Shown here piece by piece: positions 44,501 to 59,500 of a stretch of DNA of 64,000 nucleotides. The DNA comes from Edolisoma coerulescens. Taxonomy: Eukaryota; Chordata; Aves; Passeriformes; Campephagidae. Every line of letters begins with the position of its first letter. Positions within the stretch are counted from its first letter, which is position 1. The translations under genes were made by a program, and so were the position numbers. The stretch is from positions 156,811 through 220,810 of the forward strand of contig VWZW01001021.1 in assembly GCA_013397115.1 (NCBI GenBank). Direction: 5' to 3'. Below the pieces are notes generated by a model. That model worked only from the letters and a program-made list of their open reading frames with translations. It was not told where the DNA came from and did no database searches.

Positions 44501-47500
44501 TGGTAGGGCTCCTGCTATCTAGTCCTCTTCATCTGAGAGGCTTTTGGCAGTTTGTCAATTCACTGCCACAAAATGAAATAATGAGCAGTATCTAAAGCAA
44601 TGGCCCGCTTCCTCCACTTCTCCCAAAAAGACATACAGACAGAGCTAAAATGCAACACCTTTTCCAGGCAGGAACACCACCTGGGCAGGCAGGGAAGCAG
44701 ACACAAACAAGGGACGCTCTTGTTCAACTCAGATACTTCTGATGGTTCAAAATTAGACAAGCTTTGACTCTCTAATAAAATTGTAAAAGTCATCTGTAAT
44801 TTGACCAGCCAACAGACTCCCTTTTTAATCCCACAGCGGGGAGTAATCCATAACACTCTCAAACACTGGAGTCCTATAAAATGCATGGGTTTTTCTAACT
44901 TAGAGGCAAATTAGTTAATTCTCCAAAAGCATGTGAAGCCATCAGATGTTGTCTGCAATTAGCGTCAGCCAACCTAAAGATCACAGTGCCCTCCCAGAAG
45001 GTGGGATGGCCCTCCTGTCCACCCTGCCTGAATATCCTGTCACATCCAGCTGTCCTCGTGTCAGCACCAGCAATTACTCAGCCATGCTGGTACTTTTATC
45101 AAGTTGTCTGATAACAAATCCAGAGGAAAAAAAATGTCTGGGTAACCCCAACTGACAACCAGTTACCTGTGCTCCCTGTGTACCAGAGTGCATGAATTAA
45201 GAGCCATGGGCAAAGAAAAGCACAAGAAAGTACAGAGCAGAGATTCAGTCACAAAGTTAGCCCGAATCAATGGCTGAGAAGAAATTTTCCCTGCTTTCAT
45301 AATCTGTTCCAGACCTGTAAACAGCTTCACCTACCCAGTAAGTGCTGGTGGAGAACAGTGCTGAGCTCGTCGTCAGACAGAAAGGCGCACAGCTCTGCCA
45401 GGCAGCCGGCCGAGGCCATGCGGGTAGCATCCTGACAGGGGATGGGAGAACAGAGAACACGGCTTGAGCTCAACACACTCCACAAGTGTCAGAAGATGAC
45501 AGGAAATAAAGAGGAGGAGAAAATAAATAGTAGTATTTCACTCCTACTCCCTGTGGATTTCTGTCAGTTCACATAGTTTCTTGTACATAATGGAACTTAA
45601 AGCCAAATCTAAGGTCAAAAAAGCAAGCAGAGACTGAAGAATTGCAGATCTTACCTAAGTTCTGATCTGTTAAATGGAAAAGTCATAAAGATGAAAGTCA
45701 ATGTTTTAAAAGATGAGTTCACAAGAGCTTAGTTTAGATTCACTTACTGTTAAGCGTTATTTCTAGCCATTTCTGGATGAGCTGATCTCTGTGATAAACT
45801 CTTATTACTTTTCATTTAACACTTCCAGGCTTTTGCTATTTTGGCTTCCTTATGTGACCATCCCATTACTACCCACTCCTCCCCAAAATTTACAACTCAG
45901 TGGGAATGTTTCAATTTTTCTATATCTGGCATGTCAACAGTTGCATGTCTGTTGCAGAGACAGACATAAAAAGGAAATTATTAGATGATTAATTTAATCT
46001 CATTTATGTTAACTGTTGCTATCTGCCACATACAGAAGACCCTATATTAAACTTGGAGAGCTTCTCTCGTTGGAGAAAAATCTGCCATTATCTGAAAAAT
46101 TTCTCACACTGAATGAAACCTCACCTGAGAGGCTACAAACACATCCGTGCATACAGCAAAAGTACTGCAGATTTTCTCCAAGATAAAAAGCAAATCCTGA
46201 CTGCAGAGCTACCTCAAACCTGTTAGTGAGGAGCTGCAGGTCAAACCCACATATGCAGTTGCCAAGGAAACATTAAACTGGAGGCTTTTCAGAGTTACCA
46301 GGGACTGGCCAGGAATCTCCAATTCTTCACTGTGACTACATCAATAGTAATTTTCCCAGAAGTTATTTTAGATAGTAATTCTGTTAGGAAGTTCAGGTTT
46401 TAAATGTAAGAACAAGACTGTCTACAGCAGGGGTCCTTTGCAGCTGGCTGAAGCAGTACCTCATCGTGTCCCAGCATCCCCAGCAGCACCGTGCTGATAT
46501 TCTTCCTAATTGCAGCATCTACTTTTGCACCAGCTCCTCGTGTGACAAACCGCAGTGCTTGCAGCATCGTGTCCCTGGAAGTGATCACAATGTACAGTCA
46601 GATGCTGCCTCTCCCCCACCCTCCAAGAGAAATTTTGCTCTGGATACCTGTAGATCCTTGTACAGCAATTACACTGATATGCCTTACAGTTTGAGAGAGT
46701 GATCCCCTCTCTGCACTGCTGGAAACTCCATTCTAGACAGTACTTCTGTGTTTCTGTTTGTTATAACACAGATATTTTCTGATTGTTCAAAGATTAAAAA
46801 ATTCTCAAGTCAGGAAGTTCATATCTTAGGGATCTGTGCCCTTAGGATATAAGAACAGCTGCTTTACTTCAAGTCAGACTAACAGTCAATACTGTCTTTT
46901 ATCTGAAAGTGGGCTGCTTCGGGATGTGCAGGACAGGAGAACTGGGCAGACCCCAAGCACTGTTTCTCCTTAATACTCTCACAGTTCAGCTTCTGACACA
47001 GGAAGGCCCCATCATCCCCATTCTTAGTTTACAGTCCACTGCTTTCATTAATACATACATCTTAGTCTAACTGGGAGTTCCGTTCATTCATCCCAGCTCT
47101 TTCTTTCATCCTTAGTAAGCAGGAAGGTCTGAGCTGTCCAGCTGCAGCTTACCTGATGGCAGAGTCATCGCTGGAACGAATTCCATTCAGGAGCTCCGTG
47201 AAGAGAGGATCCACTTTGACATGGATGACAATGAGTTTCCCAAGAGCATCGGCAGCTTTAAGGCGAACAGCACGGTTTGAGTCTTGCAGAGCTTTGGTGA
47301 AGGTTGTTTGCAACTGGGGCAAAAATGGTTTCAGGGCAATCTCAACCTATTCCAGAGATGGAAGAAGGGAAAGTGGTGGGGTCAAGTATTAAAGAGCAAC
47401 TAGAGATCAAAGCCTGAAAACAGCAGGATCTCTTCTCCAGCAGTTTGTTATTAGAGAGCCCTTGTTAGATCTAACACGCTACTATAATAGGAAAAACATG

Positions 47501-50500
47501 AAACAACAATTTACCACAAAACCTTTGACCTTTTCCAATCTAATAATCTTTTCTTCATACTGAAGTACAAGGGTAGCACCGAGAAATTTTACACTATCAT
47601 GAACAGCCTTTTGTACACAGAGCCCTGAATAACAGCTCAGCTCTGTTCAAAGATATGTAAGATCTTTGCACTTAACAATACATAAAAATGGTGGATACAG
47701 GAGAGATTAATTACATGGTGGGTTTTAATCACTTGAAAGTGGGATCGGCATTTATCAATATTTCTAAGAAGCCCCAGATTTCTCAGTATTTCTAAGAAGA
47801 GGTTCAGCACTGGGGGCTTTTTTTGTAGGGCAGAAGCTGCTGGAAGAATGCAATCCAGTTACAGTGCTATTCCTAAATATCAAATCCACAGCAGCAGGCA
47901 TCCCAGCTGTATTTACATGAACAGCAATAGATATTTCTGAAGGTTGCCATGGAAAACGTTCACAAACCACAGTCCAACACTTTGAATCTTACCTTAGCTA
48001 AAAGAAGGCCTAAAGTTTCAAGCAGAGCCACCTTGACGTTCCAGCTGAACCGATCTCCCAAGATTCGAATGAGTGGCCCAGTGATGCTCACCACAGATGG
48101 TTTGAGAGCTTCAGCAGAAGTCAGCTTAATAACCAGCCCTAAGGCCTTTGCTGCCTCCTCCTTCTGTTCTGGATTACCAGTTAAAACACCTTCCCGCAGC
48201 ACCACAAGTATGGAAGTCACTCCCTGTCATGAAAATCAGGTAAGAAAGCTTAGAAGCTAAGATGTAAGAAATATGTATCTTATTTTTGCTCCTATTATAC
48301 ACCAAATGAACAAACTTGGAGGGTTTCTCACAATTTCCTGTTGACCTTCAGCTGCCTGATTCCACATTGACAGAGCTACGTTTTTTTGGTTTGATTTCAT
48401 GCCTCTCCACCTTACTAAGCCAGTTGCTATGAGAAAAGTGGTGGCGGCTCAGGGAATTTTTAAACCAGACAAATTTGGCACAGAAGTCCAGTGTTACTCC
48501 CCCACAAAAAGCAGCCAGCAACCATAATTTACGTGCATAACAGAATTGTCAGAGACCTCATTGTGAGAGGGGTCTTCTGTAGGGTTACTCAAGAGCTCTA
48601 ACCTACAAAAAGTCCTCCAATATACAGGTTTGGAATGCCTAAATAGTCACTGCTTCTAATAGCTGTAATATCAATCAGCTCTCCCCGGAGGTGAGGTATT
48701 GTGGCTGTGATGAATCCACGCTCATTCTGATCCTTTACCTTCTTAGGAATACAGAATCCTGGCACATGCTCGCCCTTGGCCTCATTCCCTACAATCCGGA
48801 TATCCCTGTGCAGGTCCTCAATGAGAGCAAGCTGGTTCCCAGCATCTAATTTCTGCAGGAGAGAGGGGTAAAACAAAGATCAGGCAACATGACATCCAGA
48901 TATCTTTTGTGAAGTCTTCTCAGGCCAGGCATTACCCCTGTAACCTTTTTAAGCTGCCTCTCACCTTGGTGATGGAATTAAGCGCATCCCAGCTTTCATT
49001 CAGGACTACAGGGTTGGTGTCATTAAACAGGCGAATCAAGCCCGAAACCAAGCTCCTGAGATGACCAGTGTAGTCTGCTTTTGTCTTGGAGCAGTAGATA
49101 TTCAGCATGACAGCTGCTGCCTGTCTCATGCCCAGCTCAGGGCTGCGGGTAGCTTCTAGCAAATCTTCAGTTATAATTCTTTGTCCGACATCATCTTCCA
49201 CAGACAGGATCACAGACTGGCAGTTTGCCATCTCCTGAAGAGCCCAAATTAACTTTACATTAGCTCCCAACAGAACAAAGCTAAATTTAGCCCCAGGTTT
49301 CTCCATGTTATCCCCAGCATTGTCTCTAGATAAATACTACAACACACCCCACTTGCTAATTGTTTCTCATTAAAGAGCTGGTCACATCACCATTAAAGGC
49401 TTGACTCAGTCCCGGTGCAGACACTGGTATGACCAATTCTTAAAATTTAACGAGTGACCAAACTCTGCTGAACTGACTGCTGCAGCAGCTGCAGGAAGGC
49501 TAATTTACAAAAATTAGAGTAGCTCAGTCTACCCCGTCTTACTCACCCATGAGAGACTGTGAGTCTTGTCAGATAACATTCTTCTGATTTAGGTAGTTTA
49601 ATGCTGTGCGTCACAGCACTAATTACAAGCACATCTGTGGGTACATTAGAGATCTCCAGGCAGACTTGGGGCTAGAAGATGATCTAATGGGCATCCACAG
49701 CAGACAGACAACAGGACTCTGTCACTCATTCCTAATTCACCAACTGATTATGAAAATGTCTGTCCACAGTCACAACTCCAGGATGTTCTCTGGAGTCCAA
49801 ACACCAGATGATTTGGAAAGCAGTACAGGAGGAGCGCAGCATGCAAAATAGGAGATTTCCTCCCTGCAGCCCTTTAATCTCTCAGTCTTCTACACCAAGA
49901 ATAAATACAAAGTTAACTAGACTCCCTGGCAGCTCTCCAGAATAAGTAAACTGAGAATTGTATCTTGTAGCAGGCCAAGGAGACTTTTAAATGGATACAA
50001 ATAGATTTGGAAAGCATACGTTTTTTGACTCACAATATGCCAACCAGGCAAAAAGAGTCATCCTGGAGAAGCTAATGGACTGAATTAAACACGCAATCTG
50101 TGAATCTAGAGAACACAGATTCTGGGCTGGGAAATAAACCTGGTGCACTATCTTCAGGCAACCTGTCACAACAAAGAGCTGAGCTGTGCTACTTGCCAAT
50201 TGCTCTTCACTGGTGCCCAGATTCTCTTTCAGTGCAGACATCATGGCAGGCAGGATGACACTCAAGTGCCGTGTCAGAGCGTCCCCTGCCACTGAGGAGA
50301 GGAAAGCCAGCACCCGGGTGTTCACTGGGGGGGTAGTCAGCTACAAAAATAAAAAATAACACCAAAAAATTGAGGCAAGCAGAAAATTTTTTCAGGAGTC
50401 TCACTTTCTCTACAACATGAAATATTTATGCATCACAACCGAAATGACAATCAGAAGAAAATTTCAAACTATGCTCTCCCTTTTGCCATATTGGTCCAAA

Positions 50501-53500
50501 GACAACTGGCAGCAAGCAGAGGAAAGAGCACAGATATAAAGTTTAAAATTTGTTTCCCATTATACCTTTGGCACCAAGTAAGGCAGCACCACACGGCTCT
50601 TGACAGCCATAACTTGTTTAAGACCATCCACAGCAAAGTCAGCTGTCTCTTCATTATCCTAGAGGGAAAGAGACAAACTGAGAAATGATCTGTGACACAC
50701 CAAGCTAAGCCCTGTTTCAAGGGACAATTTTCCATGTGATCATAAAAACAAAACTAAGTCCTTCTATTCAAAAATGTTCTCATATTCTCATAGTACCTAG
50801 CAAAACCCAAACCAAGCTCTTGTCACATCAGAAAGATTTTCCATTTCAGACATGGTGGCCAAGCAACTTAAGCAGGTGACAATGGCAATTCCATAGCACA
50901 GCCAGGTGCAGCAATCCTTAGGCCTAGGCTTTAGCCACAAGATCTTCCCTACCACTGGCTAGGGTGACTCCAGGAGGAGACAAAATATTGCTGCCATTCC
51001 CTGGAAGGTCTGCCACTACAATCCTCCTTCTCCTTTAAGTTAATTATTCAAAACTTGTCCCACAACATCATTAATCAGGTTGTTGACTAATGCTGAGCAA
51101 TGCTCACCAGCTGCTTCAGCAAGAAGGGCAGGATGTCTTCAAGAGCCTGATGGCCAATTGTTGAGTGCAGCTGTTCAAATGTTTTGGCTGCAGCCTCTCG
51201 AACTTCTTCCAGAGGGTCACACAGTGCTTTTCTCACTGTAGGAACCAGGGACTCTGAGAAAAGCAGTACCTGAAGATGAAGAGGTAAAATTACAGAACAT
51301 CTAAAGCACAACAGATATGCATATCTTAGTAAAGTAGCTAAGAATGCAGAATTTGCACAACTGAAACTAAACTGCAGTTTGCTTGAAATAATATTAGAAG
51401 AAAAGCAGGATAAATCAGCACAAATAGTTGCGGTGCTCTGACTGATACAAATTCATACAATTTGCCTGAGCAGCAACTCACTGTTAGTTACAAGCCCTGA
51501 CTTCAGTCCACAGACTGTATTTTTCTGTCTCAAGTGCAATACCTGCACCATAACATCAATACCTGGGAAAACGGGAATTTCACCTGGCACATGTAACTCA
51601 CCGCATCTCTGCTGGTTGATTTCATGATCTCACTCAAACCAATGCAGACTCCTTGCCTCTCATCACTCTTGTCTGATCTCAGTCCATCTTCCAGGATAGG
51701 AATGATTTCAGGAAGGATCTTCTCTCCTAACTTTCGGACAAGGTCTCCTAATGTCCGTGCTGCAACCTGTCCCCAAAAATGTATTGATAAACTATTTTCC
51801 TTTTTTATAAAACTTCAGAAGGTGAACTGTGAGCAAATGTTCACTTTTGACCATAAGCTACTGTTCATAGTGCAGACAGAGCAGTAGGAATGGAATCAGA
51901 ATTACAAATAACCACCAAAAAATAGTTTTACTGTCATCACAATCACAGTTGCCTGCAGCAAACAGAGAATTCAGACATGCTCATGCTCAGAACAGTTAAG
52001 TTTATGACAGCTTTGAAGTGACTTATAGAGAAGAATTATCCTGTGCTCCTCAGGAGTTATTTTCTACAGTCACCCGCAAGATCAGGAAGGCACAACTTCA
52101 TTCCTCACCGTTCGCTTATCTGCACAAGTACTGGCCAGGAATTTCAGCAGAAGCCCAAAGAGTGTTGGCAGGATTTCCCGCAGCGTGCGAGGAGTGTTTG
52201 AGACAACGATTTTCCAGACGTGTAAGGAGGCCTGGCGCACCACCAGCTGCGTGTCCGAGCGGCCCATGTACAGCCCTGCCAGCACCCTGTTCCTCCTCTC
52301 CACTCCCAGAGCATTAATGATAGCCTGGAGAGAAACAGCACAAAATTGCATTATCTGCCCCCTGAAATCTACAAAAAGAACAGAATACATGATTATTCCA
52401 TATGTCTTTCCAGCAGGTCATCCATGCTGATTTAAAATAGGAGGAAAAAAAAAAAGGAACAACAGGCAAGAACAGCTTTACCTTGTTTGACTGGGCTGTT
52501 CCAAAGTTGTCATCCTCTGAGGCAGTTTCTGTGGTCATTTTTCCAGTGACTCCTGAGATATGGAATAGAAGATCTCCAAGGAGCTGAACTGAGCTAAATC
52601 TGGCAACAGGAGCAAGTCAAGTGTTATGAACAGGGCACTCAGGCAGTACCTGTCCAATTATGACAGGACATCAGCTATAGGCCGGAGCCAAATGTGAGGC
52701 ATAGCTAGGTCTGCACTGAAATGCTGCACAGGCTGATGTGTAACATCATCTGCCTACATGGCTGAAAGGAGCATGCTAAACAGAAAGGGAAGGAGTGAAT
52801 TCCAAACTGGAAGGGCTGAGAGAATTTTCAAATCAAAGCAATGAATCTGAGAATAGCCTTGACTCTAAAAAGGAACAAGACAGTGCCTGCATCTGTCTAA
52901 CCCAAACGACATTCACCTGGGTTAAGAATACTTAGCAGCACTCAGCTGGCACAAATCATTTAGTACAGCTAATTTCTGAGCAACTGCTATCAGCTGTGAG
53001 TGCTCCACTGCACATTTTCATGCACAGGAGAACAATAACTTGCTCAGCATCTGGAGAAATGCAAAACAATACACAAGGACTAAATACTGCCACATCAACT
53101 GCCTTGGAAGTGTATTTCAGAGTCACTGCCGGAATTAATAATCCAGCATGAATGCTCTGCACGTAGTAGGAAACCTAATCCAGCCTGGTAGGGCTTTGCA
53201 GAATCAAGTGCTGTAAGGCATCAAACTCAAATCAACAAGCAAAAAGCAACACTTGTTTTTGCTTCACAGGAGGTCTCTGCATTTTTGAGGAGCACCATGG
53301 AGTCTAAATCACACCAGTTTTTCAAGCATGGAAGAGACACGTTTGTGGCTAATCTGGTTTTGCCTACCTTATCCTCCATAAGTCATCAAAGAGGCCATCT
53401 TCGAGCTGTGGCAGGAGCAGAGCGATGGCAGTCTCGGCGTACATGCTGATGATTCGCTGCCCCGCGCGCAGCGCTGTGTCCCGCACAAACTCGTTCTCGT

Positions 53501-56500
53501 CTGCCAGGGCCTGCACAGAGGCACAAAAGGGGCTCTGAAAACTGGACCTTTCAGAACAATACACAAAAGCAACAGGAGGAAAACAAACCAATGTTTTCTC
53601 TCTACCATGAAAAGCAAATGAACTACAGAGTTGTGAACGCACAAAGATGACTTCAAGAAATGACTAGTGACCACAAATAAAAGACAGCAAGCCAATAACT
53701 TAGAAGAAATAATTTATAATTTAAATCCCCTTTTTTTCTAATAGTCCAGCCATGCTGGACAACTCTCTGCACATCTCACAATTACTGAAAATGATACTCA
53801 AAATACTCTGGAGGCTTCTTTTTATTCTCTAATAAATAAAATTCTTCAGTTTTGCTACATACCTTAAGGATACAAGGAATGATGGGACCAACATAAGGAG
53901 TGAACTTGTCTCCAAAGGTAATTGGCAGGTAGTTGAACATCATGATATAACCATCTCGTACATGTGGAGCAATATCCACTTTACTGGCAGTCGCTACAAT
54001 CTCTGGCATAAGTTTCTCCAGCTTTTCTACCCCCAAACCAGCCATAACTTCAGCCAGACCTGGAGGGACAAAAGCAGGGAATGGAGCTGATACACACAAG
54101 AAACAAGCAGCTAATATGATTTAATATGAGAAAACCTGAGGTCAGTGCTCACACATAGTTGTCCCCACCTTGAGCAGCACCAGAGCGATCCACTGAGCTC
54201 TGCTCATATGTCAGTGTCTCCATCAGCCACGGCAACAAATCCTCAAAGCAGGACTCTCCCATACCTTTCACCATGGCCCCCAGGGCCTTTGCAGACACTG
54301 TGCGTACCTAACGCACAAGAGAAACAGAGATTTGCAAAATGTCCAGTCAAAGGTGCTACAACAGATGTGCCAGACTGATTAGGACAATGTTTAACCTAAT
54401 GCACTGAAAGACAAACTGTGTTTGCACAAAAGACTTACTTCAGGTACAGGATCCAACAGAGAGGCCTTCAGTCCAGGGGTCACACTGGGTAGGTACGGAG
54501 CCAGATCCTAAAACAAAGAGCCCGAAAAGTCAGAACCAGATTCAAAATGAGAGAAAACACAGTCACCTTCACGTAAAGGACATTCACCCCTTATTATCAG
54601 CAAACATCCCTAACATCCTGAGAGTTTAATTAGTTGCTCTCACAATACTGCAGATAAGCATACTGAATTATTCTGCAAGTCCAAGAAACACCAGTTCCGT
54701 GCAGATCACTCAAAACCTTTTCAATGCTCACTCACAACCCAGCAGTTTGTATCTAAGGAAAATCCAACACTCTTTAACATTTACACAAGGTTTAAATGTA
54801 GAGATTATCAGCACAAAAATTAAACATAGATCTTTAGCCTACAGTCAGGTCCTACAAATACTTTTCAAACAAACCCTGGATCCATTTGTTAGCAGCTGAT
54901 CTGTGTTTCACTTGTTTGTTTGTTAAGGCATTTTTTACATGGTAAAAAATACAAGACCTTTTTGTAGGGATAAACTGGCAATAACTAGATGACCACAGCA
55001 CAAAGCTGACAGTCGTAAGGACCTGAGAACTGTCACTATCTTTATAGGCATCTGTTCATTTACATACATTAAGAAACTGCATGGATGCTAATATTTTCTA
55101 CCTTAACAGCAAAATCTCCAAGCCAAATAAATTATCTCTAGTCTATTAGAATACAGTTAGAGAGCATTTTTAGCACCGTACCTTCTGGTCGGTCAGGGAG
55201 TACATGTTCCCAATGATCTGGGCAGCCATTTTCCTGGTGTCTGTGGAACGATCCTGAAAAGCCCTCTGAACAATTGGCATGATCAGTGCTAAGGATGGAG
55301 CATCAATGAAATGGACAAATTTGGTATCCAGTAGAGTCTGCAAACACTTCTGAGTCTTCCTGGAGGGGTCAGTGAGAGCATCCAACAGAACTGGAGCAAT
55401 TGCTGAATATTTTTAAAAAGGAGAGAAAAGACTTTATTCGTACATAAACCAAAAACATGTGTCAGGTTGAGCTGGTGTGCTCTCATGAGATGTTTGAGGT
55501 CCTTCTAAAGCAACAGCAGCATAAGGACAGGGGAAACTCTATTAACATCAGCTGAAAAAATGGACAGGAACATTTAAAAAGCCTGGAAGCAGACAGTTGC
55601 TGTTAAGCTTTTGTGTTATACTTCTGTAGGATTAGTTTCATTTCTATACAAATTTGCATTTAATCCTAAATACTGTGAACCTAAACCTTGCTATTATAAA
55701 CCACAGTCACATCAGGGCATTAGAGATGCACAGACAGGTCTTACCCAGGATCTCTGGATTCCTGATGACAGACCCAATCTGCCTGAGAGCCTGCTGCCCT
55801 GCATTCTGCACCTTCACATGGGAATCTGTCAGCACTTCAGTGAGTTTGGGCACAATGTTGGGTAAACAGGAAGAGAGTTGTTTGGGAGCACAGTATGCCA
55901 TAGCCCCCAGCAATTCCACTGACCCTGTGAACAAAGTACACCAAGAAAAAAAAGACAAAAGGAAAGACAAAACACAGTATTAAGAATTGACATGAGATGA
56001 TGATCACATTTACTTCAAACTCAAATCTACCAGTCAGGGAACACAAAGAAGGGCTGAAATGCATTAAGTCGCTCCATGGCACCTAAAGACACCAAATAAT
56101 ACTTTTCTTTTGTACGAGGGAAAAGGAATTTGTTAAGAAAATTCCATGTTCTGAAGTGCTACTACAGAGATGGGATACAAACTGTCCCTTGAATATGCCA
56201 GAGGGAAAAAGGTTACTCAAATGTGTCAGGGAACTCAGCTGTAAAAAGCTGTACAAGAAAATAAACCCTCACGGCCTTCTGTAGGGATGAAGGAACACAC
56301 AAGGGGGATGACAGCAAAGGGAACTGTGGGTTACTCTCAATCATGTCAGGCACATATTGGTCCATACCAGCTTTAGTTCTCCACGATTCCTCTTCTAGTG
56401 CCGCAAGAAGTGATGGCAAAACCAGCTTCACTCCATGAGTACTCAGATTGCTCATTACAGCTTTGGCACAGTCATCTGCAGCCTCCAATGAGAAGAGAAC

Positions 56501-59500
56501 ACTTACAAACTGTGACACAACACTGTTCTCCTTCCTCTGAGACTCTCTGGGAACAAAGCCTTCATGTAAATAGTGTCTCAGTACAATGATGCAGCTGGCT
56601 AAGTAGCTCCCAATTAATGGCCAATGAAATCAGATACTTTCAGTTACTAAGAAGATCAAATTGTTATTAGTGGTATCTCAAGGGACAGGTCACCTTCTCA
56701 ATTTGCCCCGTTACAAACAGGATTCACATCCATATCCATTCCATCTGGGTTTTTTAACACTCTGTGACAGAAGAAATTTAAGGCACCTTACCTCTCGCAC
56801 ATACTGGTTCCCATCTCCAAAACAAAGCAGCAGGTGAGGCAGCACATGAACCACATAGGGCTCAAAGAGCTTCCCGAGCATGCTGCAGAGCATCTCGAAG
56901 GCAAACAGAGCCCCTACAAACCCAAAAAGGACAGTCAGAGGAAAATACAACTTCATTTAAGGACAATGGGAAAAGAAGATACAATATGCCAAATATCTGT
57001 AGAATTGTTCCAAAAGCACTCAAATCTCACAGCTGAAAGTCTCTTGCTTTCTTGCCCTTCTGGCTTGTGCTGTAGTGGGGATTTGTGACCTCAGAAAAGG
57101 AGCTCCCCCCCAGCAACACCTGCCTTTGGAAACAGGAGAGGGAGGCACATCCATATGGTCTAGGACTAGAAATCCTTCTTCCACCGCAATGTGAATTGAG
57201 CGATTTTGGGACACTATGCACAACCAGTGGCCTCACAGGAGGCACTTCCCATTTCTTTCTTGGCAAACTTTAGTAAAATAAATGTAGCTAAACCAAACAC
57301 AGAGGTGAAGGAACTTCACCTGACCACAATAGGTAGGTAGGTAGTAGGTACAAGAGAAATGCTAAGTATCTGGAGGGAAAAGCTCCTGTCCCTTACCCTC
57401 CCGCCGGCGGAAGTTCTTCTTGTCCTGGATAGCATCGGTCAGTGTGGTCATCATCTCCTGCTGCTTGAGAGAGAGGATACCCAGGCCTTTCACCAGGCCT
57501 GCCAGCCCGTAGGCTGCACCTTTGCGCTCAGCGTACTTATCAGACTCCAACAGCAGCTGCATCAGCTTCTGGATCATTCCTCCTGCATCCTCCTTAATTG
57601 CAGGCACCAGAGGCGGTAAACAGCTTGCCACTGACTCTTGAACCTGTAAAACAATCCACCAGCCACCAGATCACAAAACAGTCATTACTAACAAAAATTC
57701 CCCCTAGAATGCACCCCAAATGAAAACTTTCTGTCATCATTTTTCATCTCTCTGCCATCCCTAACAGTATCCTGGTAACCTGCCTCTGTGTGGAACATGA
57801 CAACTCCTCCCAAAGGCACCCACCTGCTGAGATGGGGTGGACAAGGCTGCTATCAGTTTGCCAACAATTGGTTTCACTTTAGGGTCACTCTTGTCCAGAT
57901 GTTTTGCCAGTGACCCCATCAGAATGACCACGCTTTGCCTGACAGCATCATAACTGGCATCATTAGGAGCATTTTTCAGGAATTCTTCAAACACTGGCAA
58001 GAGAGAGTTAACATTGTCCTGAAAAACAAAACCACAGAACTTGCCACTAGAGTCCACTCAGAATGAGATCTGCTATGCTCAGTGGACTTGTTTGTTCTTC
58101 TCTGAGCCAACAACTGAACAATCACACTGTATTTACAGTTCATTTCATGTGTCACATCACATAAAACCTTGTACCATCCCGACAGGCAACAAATATTTCC
58201 TGCTAGAGAGAAATTAGCTCTTCAAAATTAGAATCCCCAAGCCTGCCAGCATGATGTTCTGCCAGAAGCAACACAAGCTCCCAGAACTTGAACATCAGTG
58301 CCCGCTCCTCTGCTTGCCCCATTTGCAAAGGGAGAGCAGAAACATCAAACGAACTTCACATTGTTTTTCTAAGAAACAGAAGGATAGAATGAATAAAATG
58401 AAAATACCCGAATTGTCTTGGGCTAAACTAAGGAATACAGACATCTGTCCAGAGGTGACTGGCACCTATGAGGAAATCAGAAGCTGAGCAATTCACACCC
58501 TGCACACCTTCCCCATCTGACACTGCTGGGGAAGGGCTGGCAGGGAGAAGGATGGTCCTCAGTTCCCTCGATGTTTTCAGTTTCATTAAGCCAACAATCA
58601 GCAAGGTTTCATGTTTTGCTTTGCATGAAGCTTGAAAAGGAATTCTCATCTTTGCAGGATTAAAAGATCTATGGTCTGATTTTACTTTTATTACTCTAGT
58701 TTTATACCATTTAAACTCCCGTTGATTCAGGGATATTACTTTTTTATAGCAATGACAGGGATGAACCACACTTAGTCAACACTAGACACTAACAGAACAA
58801 CTCTGAACACAGAAATTCCTAAATGAAAGTTTTCAGCTGTTACAAGCAACAGCACTCTCTAAGAAATTTATAAAAATTAAAAAAAAAAAAAATCTATGGG
58901 CTCCAACAAAGTATCTACATATCCATTACATCTTTTTTCCACTGCTAGAGGGAGAAACATTCAGACTTACTTTGCCATGAGTGTTGAGTGTTGAAAGAGC
59001 TGCATCCAACATGCACTTCCTGACCTCAGGACTGCGATCATTCAGAGCATCTGGCACAAAAAACTGGAAGAGGGGCTTCACCTGAGAACTGTCCAGATGC
59101 TCTGAGAGCTTGTTAAGGGCCAGTGCTATGCCACACCTGTGAAGAAGGTGAGCCTGTGAGCTTACTGACTTCTCACAGAATTGAGAGCTCACAATCACAT
59201 TTGCTATCAGCAGCAATTACAGAAACTGAGAGCGAGAACCATTATGGAAACAAAATGCCTCAGTGTCCAGCCTCTGTGCATTTCATTACATAACCCCATG
59301 CTGCAGTCTCCCACAAGGACAACAATCCCTCAGCCATATAATAGCTTTTATCTCAATTAGGCATTAGGGATACTTGAGCCAACTTAGACATCAGGATCAC
59401 TTCAACTACTGCTGAAAAGCAGCAGCTTTGCAACAAGGTACATCGGCATTAAAGGATAGATTATCTCAAGACAAGTAGCAAACAAGATGATCTCCAATTA

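Noticed and set aside
48598..48738. GCN1 frame continuing past the exon ending PGFCIPKK
   Set aside because: A good GTAAAG donor follows the exon, and the next exon joins in frame to the known protein, so the extension is intronic read-through.
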